A DNA stretch of 64,000 nucleotides from Emiliania huxleyi CCMP1516 (Eukaryota; Haptophyta; Isochrysidales; Noelaerhabdaceae), in contig NW_005198965.1 of assembly GCF_000372725.1 (NCBI RefSeq), positions 49,452-113,451 of the forward strand, read 5' to 3'. Below the pieces are notes generated by a model. The model saw nothing but the letters and a program-made list of their open reading frames with translations, was not told the origin of the DNA and searched no databases. This document shows, piece after piece, positions 1 to 9,983 of this stretch. The translations under genes were made by a program, and so were the position numbers. Each line of letters opens with the position of its first letter. The first letter of the stretch is position 1.

Positions 1-2416
1 GCACGGGCGTGCAGCAGCGCGGCAACGCGCACCCGGGCGCCTGCTCCGTGTACGTTACCGGCGTGCCCCCCGACGCAACCGGTGCAGCCTGGAGGAGGAG
101 GAGGGGGGGGGGATGGAAGGGTGTGGTCTCTTCACGGCGCGGCGGTGTGAAGCGCAGGCCCGGAGCTGGAGGAGCACTTCAGCGTCATCTCGCCGGTCGC
201 GCGCGTCAAGATGTACCGCCACCCGACGACGAACGAGCCGAAGGGCGACGCTCTCGTCACGTACACAAAGGCGCCACCGCCCAGACGCCGCCGCACTCCA
301 AGCCTTGCACACACCGACGTGACGGGCCCACACTCGCTTCCCTCACCACTCGCCCGCCAGACGGCCTGGGCGAGCCTCCCCAGCCGCCCTCCCCAGCCGC
401 CCTCTCCGCCCCCACCCCCTCTCTCCGTCCCTCTGCTCCCGCCGGCGCACCTCGACCCCCCCCCCCACCCCCCGTCGCGGTGCCCTTTGCGCAGGACGCC
501 GCCGTCATGGGCGCCGTCCAGCTGCTGCACCGAAAGATGCTCCGGCCTGGCATCGCCCTCTGCGTCTCCAAGGCGGTGTTTGGCGGCGCGCCCGCGGCTG
601 CCGACGCGCCCGCCGCGCCGCCGCCGCCTCCGCCGCCGCCGCCGCCGCCGCCGACGGCTGCGCAGCGAGACCAGTTCGCGCGAGAGCAGGCCCGGCTCGG
701 CCTGTCGGGAGGAGGAGGAGGAGGTGGGGGAGGGGGAGGGGGAGGGTTGGTCTCGCTGGCGGCGGAGGACGACTCCCTGCGCGTGGTCGTGGTGACGGGG
801 CTGGCCGACGCGTCGGAGGTGCCGGTGGCGGAGCGCGCGGCGTGGGAGGGCGAGCTGACGGATGAGTTGTGGGGCGAGATCTAGCCGAGATCTAGCCGAG
901 ATCTGGCCGAGATGTGGCCGAGATGTAGCTGACGGGTGAGATGTAGCTGACGGCAGAGGAGGGGGAGAGGCGGCGGCGAGTCCGGGACGCGGGTGGCTGC
1001 GAGTAGGCGAGTGCTGCCGGCACGGCGAGGTGGAGCGGATCGGAGTCTACGCGGGGCACGGGGGCGGGGGCGGGCTTGGCTACGGGCGCGGCGACGGAGG
1101 TCTGCACGAGCTCGAGACGCGGGCCGCGGTCCGCTTCCAGTCGCTCGAGGCGGCCGCGGCGGCGCTGGACGCGCTCGACGGCCGCCACTTCGACACGCGG
1201 CCGCTGCGGGCGGCTTTCGACGACGGCACCTACGCGGCGCGGCTGGACGGGTCGGAAGACACCGAGCGGCAGACGCGCTTCGGCTTTGGAGACGCGGCGG
1301 CCGCGTACCAAGACTCGCTGCGTGTGCTGCGGCTCGCGGCGGCAGAGGGCGAGCCGAGTCGAGTGTGTGAGCCGAGCCCACCCGGCGCCGAGGTCGGAGC
1401 GGAGGCTGGCCCGAGGGTAGGCGCGCCGAGCATCGTCTGCGACCGCCCGCTCGGCACGCTGCCGCACTACGACTACCTCCGCCCCGAGGCGGCGCCGGAC
1501 GGCGTGGCGGCACCCAGCAGCAGCAGGAGCTGGCTCCATGAGGCCGCCGGCGTTGCACACACAGCCGCCACCGTTCGGCAATAGGGCTACTACCGGCGGC
1601 ACGACGCCCCGCCCCCGTCGCCGCTCGACGTGTCGCGCGCCATACTGCAGCGCGCGTCGGACGCGGGCGCGCCGTTTGTGACGTGCGCCGAGTTTGTCGG
1701 CCCCGTGCCGCACTACGATTGGCGGCCCGACGGCCCCGACGGTGCGGGCTACTACCGGCACCACTTTCGCTCGCCTGCTCTATCTTGCAGCTAGTCTTTC
1801 CTTTTATGATCTGCTACTCTCTCTCACTGTAGGCACGCCGGGGCGCCCGTGGCGTCCGATCCGCGGGAGGCGCCCCCCTCGCCCCGCACCTCGCCCCGCA
1901 CCTCGCCCCGCACCTCGTCCCGCACCTCGCCCTCGCCCACCCTCCCGCCCCTCGCCCTTCCCGCCCTTCGCCCCTCCCTCCGTCGCATTTCCCCTCGCCC
2001 CTCCGAGCCCCTCGCCCCACTTTCAACGCCCCCCCCCTCTCGCGCCTTAGGCATCCCTCGGAGTGCTGCGCGAGGCGGCGGCGGCGGGCGCCGAGTTTGT
2101 GCTCTGCCCGGAGCACGTGGGCGACGTGGCGGGGTACGATTTTCGCGGCGGCCCCGACGGGACCGGCTACTACCGCCGGCCGGACGCGCCGCCGCCGGAC
2201 GGGCGCGAGTACTCGCGCATGGTGCTGCAGCGGGCGAGCGCGGCGGGCGCCGAGTTTGTCGCGTGCCCGGAGCGCGTGATGGACCTGCCCGGCTACGAGT
2301 TCCGGCTGGTTGGGTCGGAGGGCGTGGGCTACTACAAGGCGGAGGCGGAGGCGGAGGATGCGCCGGACTACAACGACTTTATGGCGACGATGAAGGAGCT
2401 GGGCGCGGTGAGCTAG
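1..2416 (+). CDS. Tat-SF1/Cus2-like splicing RNA-binding protein, 5' partial
   Basis: Probable U2 snRNP-associated factor of the Tat-SF1/Cus2 family, acting in the nucleus. Suggested exons: <1-81, 158-270, 495-873, 1007-1506, 1585-1757, 1833-1848, 2051-2416. The first RRM starts at CSVYVTGVPPDAT and continues over two introns (ELEEHF, KGDALVTY, VMGAVQLLH). After a Pro/Gly linker comes a second UHM-like RRM (VVVVTGLADASEV, ECCRHGEVERIGVY, AAVRFQSLEAA, ALDGRHFDTR). The C-terminus adds four copies of an aromatic repeat of about 30 residues, ending PDG(V/A/T)GYYR, which I do not know from this family. Exon 6 is only 16 nt and is supported by its fit to that repeat. Introns 271-494, 874-1006, 1507-1584 and 1758-1832 start GC; 82-157 and 1849-2050 start GT. 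The stop is TAG at 2414-2416. The gene starts upstream of the window. Confidence 0.72.
876..952. repeat. Intronic tandem repeat, GCCGAGATCTAG-type
   Basis: Inside intron 874-1006 a unit of about 12 bp (GCCGAGATCTAG and variants) is repeated about five times, then changes to GAGATGTAGCTGACGG-type units. Closely similar units occur in introns of other genes in this window (10093-10130, 23600-23635, 50090-50365). Confidence 0.8.
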
Positions 2417-2667
2417 CGCCGCCGACACATGGACTTCACCGCACTCTCGCTCGCGTGTTGTGTTACGGCTAAAAATACGCGCGCTAACAGCCTCTAGCCG
2501 CGCTGAATTCCCATTTTATAAAACATTCGCGTTCCGGCGACCGCTGGCTTGAAGTATGATCTTGAGGTTGAGCAGACAGACACCGGCACACTGTGAAGGC
2601 ACACAGGCCACAGCTCTCCACTCTGGCGCCACTTTGTGTGGCAGACTCGAGCTGAGACCTGAGAGAG

Positions 2668-3812
2668 AGAGTGTCTTGTGAGCTTGTGTGTTGTCGGTCT
2701 GTGTGTGTGTGTGTGTCGCTCGAGCGTGTCGTGTCTTCTTTCTGTCTCGCGTCCACCCATACCGCGTTTCGCCTTGGCCTTCCTATCTATCTTTCTAGTA
2801 AGACGAGCGCCGGCAGAGGCCCTCGCGGTCTGGTCTGAGAGAGAGCGTCGAGTTGAGCACTTGGAGCACTGAGCTCTAGTGTTTTTGTTTTTCAGTTTGG
2901 CCCCGCCCGCAAGCGGCGTTGTCACGGGGGCGGGCTCCTAAAGGTTGGCCGTGAGGCGCCCGAGGTTTGCGGGCGCGTGCGGAGGGCGGCGCCGGGCTCC
3001 CAGGGACCGGGGGTCCCGCGCCGGTGCCGCCGCCACCGGGGCCCCGCCACGCACGCCGTCCGTGGAGCGGCGCCCCGGTGTGCCCCTACCGGCAGTGCAC
3101 GCGTCCGCGCTCAGAGGCGCTAGTTGCGCGTCCGCGAGAGGCTGGTTGACTCTCTCGCCCGCTGGGGATGCGGTTCACGGATCACGGGGCTTGCGTTGGG
3201 GTCCCCATCGTCCCCGTGGCGGCGAGCGCTCGCTCTGGAGGCCGAGTTGAGCCTCGAGCGCCTCCCTCTCCTTGTGCGCATCTTGTCTCCTTTTCCATGA
3301 GTTGCATCACCATCGCTCGCAGCTCGGCCAGCTCGGCCAGGGTGGCGGCGAGTACTTGCGGTGTGACGCCTGCGTAGCTCGCGTAGCCATTACGTCGGGC
3401 CAGTGGGGCGTTGTCCAAGTGACCCGACGTGTCCTCAGGGTTGTTTGGTATCCTTGGCAGAGCCTTCGTCACCGGGCCCGGCGCAAACACTCCCCCGCGA
3501 CAGCGTGCCAAAGGATAAACCCGAAAACTATAAGTGGTGTCTCGTCTGGCGCGAGGCGATTCGTTTCGCAGTCAGCCAGGAGGGTTCTCAACTCTGAAAA
3601 CAAAAGAGGAGAAAGCAACTCGAGAATTTGAGCAGAGTGTTGTCCAGTGTGGCAGTCTGTGAGAGTAACCAGTGTCCCAGGTTAGGTTAGGTAGGAAGGT
3701 GAAGAACAGTCAGGCTCGGACTGGACACCAGCGCGGTATGGGTGGACGCTGGACAGAAGAGGACGGCACGCGCGAGCGACACACAGACACACACAAGCTC
3801 ACAAGACACTCA
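2668..3812. mobile_element. Possible non-autonomous element with imperfect terminal inverted repeats
   Basis: The stretch 2668-2775 (GTGTCTTGTGAGCTTGTGTG through CCACCCATACCGCG) reappears as its reverse complement at 3738-3812. About 900 bp lies between the arms with no transposase. The right arm belongs to a longer sequence (about 3670-3757) that is nearly identical, in inverted orientation, to 58820-58906. This is therefore a dispersed repeat family. Arm limits are approximate and no target-site duplication was identified. Confidence 0.5.
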
Positions 3813-4100
3813 GTGTCCCAGTGTGAGTGAGTATTCTTGATAGTTACGAAACCACGACGACACACACCAGTCGACTCGCATCGGTGCCTCCATGAACGGC
3901 GGAGCTATTCTCGCGTCCACACCACACCTGGCTCCAACGTGGACACGCCCATAAGCTGGGGACACTACTAGGTCACGCATGGCATCAGAAGTTTTATCTC
4001 TGGGCCCCGAAAGGCATCTCTAGCAGCGTCGTTACGCATGCGCCCTCCCCTCCTGGGCGCAAGCGCCTCACATCTCGAAAGAGAGCGTAAGCTCTTGGTG

Positions 4101-4123
4101 AGAGAGAGATTTTTAGCAATACC
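4101..4123 (+). repeat. Dispersed short repeat (AGAGAGATTTTTAGCAATACC)
   Basis: The same 21 bases occur at 4714-4734 and 15578-15596. They follow a GA-rich stretch each time. They may be the end of a MITE-like family. Confidence 0.6.
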
Positions 4124-4367
4124 TTAAAGAGGTTACAGGCGGATAAGGTCCGTTGGCGGGAGATCGGCGGGAGCGGCGCACGTTTCGAATTCGGCGGGCG
4201 TTTCGAATTTGTCGACGGACCGTTTCAGGTCTCTGCGCTCCCGTATGAGCGAGGCTGCCGACGCTGCCATGATTGAGGCTGCCGACGCCGACGGGCAATA
4301 CCAAACAACTCTAACACTCAATGTTGCTTGCTCTGTGGTCCCCCCCCCTCGGCCCTCGACGATCGAG

Positions 4368-4431
4368 TACGAGTTCCGGCTGGTTGGGTCGGAGGCCTAC
4401 TACAATCGACCCCAAGGCGGAGGCGGGCGAA
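4368..4431 (+). pseudogene. Fragment duplicated from the Tat-SF1-like gene
   Basis: Bases 4368-4394 are identical to 2294-2320, the last aromatic repeat of the Tat-SF1-like gene (YEFRLVGSE). Similarity continues through TACTACAA and the GGCGGAGGCGG stretch. Six bases of the parent are missing. The surrounding DNA is unrelated to the parent gene, so this is a short dispersed copy, not a functional exon. Confidence 0.75.
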
Positions 4432-4713
4432 AAAAAGTCGATCGCGCGTCCCAAAAGTCGCCACAAGTGGCGGCGAGTCGCAATTAACCGCCCGCCGTCC
4501 CGGCGGTCCCGCAGCTCGCGCACATCTCCCTCTTAACCCACCTGTAACATCACAATAGGGAATTCCTAGTCGCCGTTGTGTGCGTGGCTAGCCCCACGGC
4601 GTGGAGTGTCAGCCCTAAAAAAGAAATTCTTCGAGGATGAAGCCCTGATACGTGTCTGTCCTCGACCCAGCCCTAGCTTGGGATGTCCGGTTTATTTATC
4701 TCTCTTTATTTAG

Positions 4714-4734
4714 AGAGAGATTTTTAGCAATACC
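4714..4734 (+). repeat. Dispersed short repeat, second copy
   Basis: Identical to the 4101-4123 copy over AGAGAGATTTTTAGCAATACC. Confidence 0.6.
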
Positions 4735-5081
4735 AATTTATGAAGCCCTGATGAAGAATTTTGCCCATGCCGCGCCCATGCTCAGACCGCTAACTCGAGC
4801 GAGCCCAAACAGGGCCGTGCCGCTCCTCTCCACCGTGATGCTCCACGCCATCATCGTCACAACGACGTGTCAGCCCTAAAAAAGAAATGCCGCCGCATTC
4901 TCTCTGCGGCGGCTCCGGTGGTGAGCCGGTGTGCGTACCAGTCCGCGCCAGTCCGCGCCCTTGTCGTGCCAGTGTGCTGTGAGAGAGGTAGGTAGGTAGG
5001 TAGAAAGGTAGGCTTGTATCTCAAGAATTCTCTCTGCCGTTAAATTCTCCGCGGGCGGCCAGAAGGAGGCGCTTTTGCTCG

Positions 5082-6802
5082 ATGATCACTCAGCCGCCGC
5101 AGCAGCGCCGTGGCCGCGCGGCCGTTCTGGTGCTCGGCGTGGCCCTCGTCGGCGTGGTCGCCCTGGCGACGTCGCGTGCCGCTCCGCACGCCCTCTTCTC
5201 CAGCCTCTTCAAGAAGAAGGACCGCGTCTCGTTCGAGGATGCGACGGCCTCATCGCAGTACCTGGAGCTCCCCGAGGGCTGCAAAATCAGGGGCGGCATG
5301 ATCATCAATCTGATGAATGGCGTGATCGACACGGCGCTCAACCACCAGAAGCTGCCCACGCCACCCGACCCGCAGAAGGAGCGCAAGATGATCTCGATGG
5401 AGACTGGCACATCACTCGTCATGTACAACAAGTCGACGACGGCGATGCACGTCGGCCACATTGAGGTGGCGACCTGCTGGATCCCCGGCCCGGAGGGGAA
5501 CAAGATCCTGCCCGACCGTCTCGCCGTCACCGTGACGGGCGTCCTCGGCACGCAGCACCTGCAGTATGACCTCGAGCAGGCGCGCGGGCCGCGCGAGTGC
5601 TAATCGCGGCAGCCGCGCGCCGAGAGGCGAGACGGCGGCGCTCACCCCCTCCTCGCCCCCGCCTCCCTCCCGCGCCGCAGAACTTCTTCGGCTTCACCCA
5701 CGGGATGGGCGGCGGCGAGATGAAGGTGACGGTGACTGGCTTCCTCCACCTCCCGCTCATCGACTTGCACGACCTCAACAACACGGTCAAGGGGTGCACG
5801 GGCAAGGTAGGGATGCAGTCGATGTGGGCGAGCGGGCCGCACGGGATCGAGGGCGACCCGGTCGCCCTCGACCGCGCCGACGTCGTCGCCGACCAGCAGA
5901 TGATCCACGACATGTGCCTCGCAGCCCTGCCCCCTCGTGCACCCCTCCCTGTCCACCCTCCCCTTGCGTGTGCTTTGCTCACACGCGCCTCTCTCTCCCC
6001 TCCCCTCCTCGCACCGCCGTCCCTCTCTGCAGGTGCTACGGGCCCGCGTACTGGGACGACTCGTTTGGCCCGAAGCCGCCCGGCCTGGTGCCACTCTCTC
6101 CCCCGCGCCTCTCTCTCTGCACCACACAAGACACCCCGCGATCCCTTGCTCTCTCTCTCTCCTCCTCCTCGTGTCACTCTCTCCTCCTCTCGCCCTCCTC
6201 CTCCCTTCTTCTTCTCCCGCCCTCCCTCCACAGCCCCCCTCCCTCGCTCCACAGCCCCCCCCCCCCCCTCCCTCCACAGGTCGGCGCCATCAACGAGCAG
6301 ATCCGCAAGCGCTTCTTCAAGGGCTACGTCGCGCCGCCTCCGCCGCCGTCGCCTCCCTTCGACTGCGACTGCAGCTGGACCGACAAGTTCCCCTGCCCAG
6401 GCACCCAGCCAGGCGAGCGCGCGCTCAAGCAGGCAAAGGACGACGGCTCGGTCCGCTGCCCCAGATGCCTCCCCAGATGCTTCCCCAGATGCCTCCCTAG
6501 AAGCGGGACGCTCCACTCTCCCCGCGCAGACAGACCCGCGCGCTCGAGAAGGCACTCCAGAGACGCCACGGCGCTGCCGCCGCACTCTCCGCCGCGACGC
6601 ACGCTCCACTCACAGCACTCGCGTCCACCCGCCTCCACCGCTGCCGCCCTCCGCCCAGCTGCCTCTGGCCCGGACCAGCCCGCACCCCCCCCCCCCCCCC
6701 CAGGCCTGCTTCCACCACTGCTGCCCTCCCCTCAACCTCGTCGACCACGTCGACCTGAACCCCAACGCGTACTACGACCACGAGCCGGCCAGCGCCGCGT
6801 GA
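5082..6802 (+). CDS. Membrane-anchored hypothetical protein, 5 exons
   Basis: Not recognised. Suggested exons: 5082-5579, 5681-5913, 6033-6087, 6280-6450, 6704-6802. They join in frame to about 351 residues. An N-terminal hydrophobic segment (residues 13-30, AAVLVLGVALVGVVALATS) after a short basic stretch suggests a type II anchor or signal peptide. The mid-section (TGTSLVMYNKSTT, VTVTGFLHLPLIDLHDLNN) is beta-rich. The C-terminus is Cys-rich (DCDCSWTDKFPC, CFHHCC), which suggests disulphides in a lumenal or extracellular part. The first intron has a GC donor and the rest GT. Polypyrimidine tracts before the acceptors at 6032 and 6279 are long and clear. The ATG at 5082 is the first in frame after an AT-rich 5' region. 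Confidence 0.65.
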
Positions 6803-7326
6803 CCAGCCCAGGGGACGGCGCCAACTTGGCGCCGCCTCTCGCTGCCGCGGGCGGGGCAAGGCGGCGGCCTTCGGGTGTGCAGGACTACAGGCGGGCGTGG
6901 CGGCGCCGATCCGCGGCAGAACCACCCCAGAGTTGTACTTGTGAGAGTAGCGCATGCTGGCCATCATGCTCGGCCGAGGCGACGCCACGGCCCCGCTCCC
7001 GTCCCTCCCCCTCTTGTCCTCCGGCCCGGCCGGGGCCGCGCCCCCGGTGCGCGGGCGCGGCGGCGGGTCGTGTGTTGTGGGATGTCTGTGGGGGCCCGAG
7101 TGTGGCGTTTGTGCTGGTCTCTCTGTTTGTTTGATTATTTGTCACGCCGCCTTTCGGTTTCATTTAAATATCGGCGATTGAAGGGCTTCCTAATGAGCCC
7201 TCCTGGCAAAAGAATTTAAACAAGCAACTCTCTCTCACAGCACACAGGCTCGACACAGCAAAAGAAAGTCGCCGCGCGCGTGACGCATCCTGGACGTCGC
7301 GCTCGCGTTTTCAAAGCCGGCTTCGC
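6803..7326. other. Intergenic region
   Basis: 3' flank of the membrane protein and 5' flank of the kinase. The stretch around 7130-7215 is relatively AT-rich (ATTATTTGTC, CATTTAAATATC) and may hold the kinase promoter. No gene or RNA was seen. Confidence 0.4.
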
Positions 7327-8610
7327 ATGACGTCCCTGCCCTCTCTCCCGTCGCCCTGCACGGCAAGGCGCTCCCGCCTCCCAGCCAAGATCGACCACCG
7401 CGACAAGCCAAGATCGACCACCTCGCCAATCAACAGCGGCAAGAGCCACAGCGGCATCAAGAAGCAGCCTCGCCGCCGCGACATCACTAGCTTCGAGATC
7501 GACTTCTCACGCGCCCTCGGCACCGGCTCGTTTGGCTCTTGCTTTGGCGTAAAGGGCGATGAGCGCGTCGCCATCAAGGTGCTCGGAGGGGAATCCGGGC
7601 GGCGCGAGTGCTTCTTCTACGACCGGCTCGACCACAAGGGCGTGATCAGTGTCTACGCGCACGGCTCAACCAGCGCCGGGACATACGCGATTGCCATGGA
7701 GCGGTGCCTCGGTGGTGAGCTCTTCGATCGCGTCTCATACTTCCCGCTGCCGGACGAGCAGACCGTCCGCCGCATCTTTTGCGAGCTTCTCGACGCGGTG
7801 GAGCACTGCCACAGCCGCGGCGTCGCGCACCGCGACATAAAGCTGGAGAACATCCTTTTCGCCGACACCTCCGGCGGCCCAATCCGGCTCATCGACTTTG
7901 GGCTCGCGCACCAGTACCCGCCCGCGCAGGGCGGAGGCTACGACCGCTCCATGCCGCTCCGCGACCGCGTCGGCTCCAAGAGCTACACCGCCCCAGAAGT
8001 GCTCGACGGGCTCGGATACGACGGCTTCGCCGCCGACATGTGGTCCTGTGGGGTGGTCCTCTTCACCCTGCTGACGGGCACCTTCCCCCACCCCGACGAG
8101 CCGCCCGCCAACCTCGACTTGCGCCTCGTGCGGTCCGGCCTGGACCTCCCCGCAGCCGTCGTCGGCCTCCTCGACTCCCTCTTTGAGGCGGACCCGGCGC
8201 GCCGACCCAGTGCCGGCGAAGCGCGGCGCCACGCCTGGTGCGCCGGCGCATCGGCGGGCGGCGCCCGGCGCTGCGGCGCATCATGCACCGGCAAGGACGA
8301 CTGGTGCGTCTACTACCGCGGGGCGGAGGTTGCGGAGCGGCGCGATCCGAGCGACGCGAGCGACGCGCTCACGGAGCCATCGGGCTTCAGCGCGACGCAC
8401 CTGGATGATATGCTGGAGGCGGACGCGCGTGATTGGGAAGCGGTTGCAGAGAACACCGAGCTGGACGCGTACCTCGATTCTCTCGCGGCGCCGATCTGGT
8501 CCAGTGGATCGGCAGCTACCCCCTCGCCGCCGCCCATGGCATCGTCGGCGACCCCCTCTCTGACTCTGTTTGACTGCTTGCGGCGCCGCCTGGGTGGGAG
8601 AGGCGTGTGA
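7327..8610 (+). CDS. Serine/threonine protein kinase (CAMK/SNF1-like)
   Basis: Intronless, 427 residues. The kinase domain spans about residues 55-310. It has the glycine loop GTGSFG (65-70), the ATP lysine in VAIK (84), the catalytic loop HRDIKLEN (158-165), DFG (180-182), an activation segment ending TAPE (221-224), and DMWSCGVVLFTLLTGTFP. This order and the DIKLEN form fit the CAMK/SNF1 branch and an active Ser/Thr kinase. The about 50 N-terminal residues are basic and Ser/Pro-rich. The about 115 C-terminal residues are acidic and have no recognised domain, so the substrate cannot be predicted. An in-frame ATG further downstream could be the true start. Confidence 0.9.
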   Translation: MTSLPSLPSPCTARRSRLPAKIDHRDKPRSTTSPINSGKSHSGIKKQPRRRDITSFEIDFSRALGTGSFGSCFGVKGDERVAIKVLGGESGRRECFFYDRLDHKGVISVYAHGSTSAGTYAIAMERCLGGELFDRVSYFPLPDEQTVRRIFCELLDAVEHCHSRGVAHRDIKLENILFADTSGGPIRLIDFGLAHQYPPAQGGGYDRSMPLRDRVGSKSYTAPEVLDGLGYDGFAADMWSCGVVLFTLLTGTFPHPDEPPANLDLRLVRSGLDLPAAVVGLLDSLFEADPARRPSAGEARRHAWCAGASAGGARRCGASCTGKDDWCVYYRGAEVAERRDPSDASDALTEPSGFSATHLDDMLEADARDWEAVAENTELDAYLDSLAAPIWSSGSAATPSPPPMASSATPSLTLFDCLRRRLGGRGV

Positions 8611-9401
8611 GGCTTGGAAAGAGCAGAATGTTGTTAAAGGGGAAGGACCCTGAGTTGAACAGGGGTTGTGCGCCAAGCCCTCCTGCTCGGCTCCAGCGAG
8701 TAGACAAGTGTTGTCATCAACAGAGCAGAAGGATCTGACCTCGGGGCCGATGTGACCAAGCGCTGGTAGCATGGTTTTACCTCACACCCATGGTCTCACA
8801 GTGTGCCGGCAGTCGCCGCGCAGTGTCGCTCACACAAGCCGCAGCACAAGTGACTGAGGGCCAGTGAGGGCGAGCCCATCGCTGTCACAGCTGTGGCAGC
8901 CGCACAGTAGGCTGTGCCATCTGTGCAGAGCGTGTGAGCAGCAGAGGAGCTTCACTCCAAGCTTCAGGCGCAAAGAGCTGCATGCCACCGAAGGCGCTGT
9001 CGAGGTTCGCCGAGCGCGGCGCAGGTTGGAGGAAGCCGTCACCGACGAGCGCGTTGGACTTTTCACTCCGGACAAAGACGGGGACACAGCGGACGGTGCG
9101 GGGTGTGTCCCCGTCTTAGCGGCGAGGCGCGGGACCGTCTGTGGCGAAGTGGGTCGCGTCCTCCGATTTCCGTCAACTCACGGTCCTTCCCCCGTAGTTT
9201 AGATGTTTACCACTATTCGCGCCGACTGCTTTTTGAGCAGCCTGTGTCAACGCGACTGTTCGTGGTGATGATCTGGCTTAATAAATAAATGTAGTATGTA
9301 CCAGACATCTCCTGGAGAGATACCTTCAGATTAAAATTCTTTTTCAGGAAGCCTGCTTCACCTAGGCTACACCCGCGCTCAGTTCCGCAGCCGAGCGACA
9401 C
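8611..9401. other. Intergenic region
   Basis: No gene seen. An AT-rich block with AATAAATAAATG lies at about 9278-9292, and 9300-9360 precedes the lyase start. It may carry processing or promoter signals. Confidence 0.35.
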
Positions 9402-9948
9402 ATGACTTCGCTCGTGGCCACGCTCGACGACGCCGTCCGCGCCGTCGTGGTGCGGCGGCTGCGGCGGTTGGACCAGTGGTCCGTCATTAAGCTCGTCCTC
9501 GGTCTTCTCGGCGCGGCGCGTGCCTATCGGCGGCTGCGGCAGATCATGCGGACGACCGGCCTGCGCCGCTGGGCCTTTACGACCGCCATGCCGCTGCTCA
9601 AGCAGCTTCCGCCGGTGAGGAAGGAGCTTGAGGAGGGCCAGGCAAAGGTGAGGGCCGACTTGGAGGGCGTGCTGTTCCGCGACCTCACTGCACCGCGGCT
9701 CGAGCTGCCCGCCAAGGGCACGCCGCAGGCGGAGCTGCTGCAGCTGATGGAGAAGCGGCACGAGCTGGACCGCAAGTACTGGGAGGACGGCACCATCACG
9801 GGCGCCGTCTACCACGGCGAGCGGGAGCACATGGACTTTGTGGGCAAGGTGTACGGCCAGTTTGCCTTCTTCAACCCACTGCACGCCTCGCTCCACCCGG
9901 CGACCCGCCAGATGGACGCAGAGGTGGTGGCGATGGTGCTGCGCATGT

Positions 9949-9983
<35 letters not shown>

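Larger units (their letters stand above)
2417..5081. other. Repeat-rich intergenic region
   Basis: No convincing gene lies here. The region holds the inverted-repeat element at 2668-3812, a duplicated fragment of the preceding gene (4368-4431), two copies of an AGAGAGATTTTTAGCAATACC element, and two copies of CAGCCCTAAAAAAGAAAT (about 4611 and 4872). A GTAG microsatellite is at 4986-5003. A minus-strand reading frame of 109 codons at 3182-3511 matches nothing I know. Confidence 0.6.

Noticed and set aside
3182-3511. 109-codon minus-strand frame between inverted arms
   Set aside because: No recognisable motif; too short and surrounded by repeats to support as a gene.
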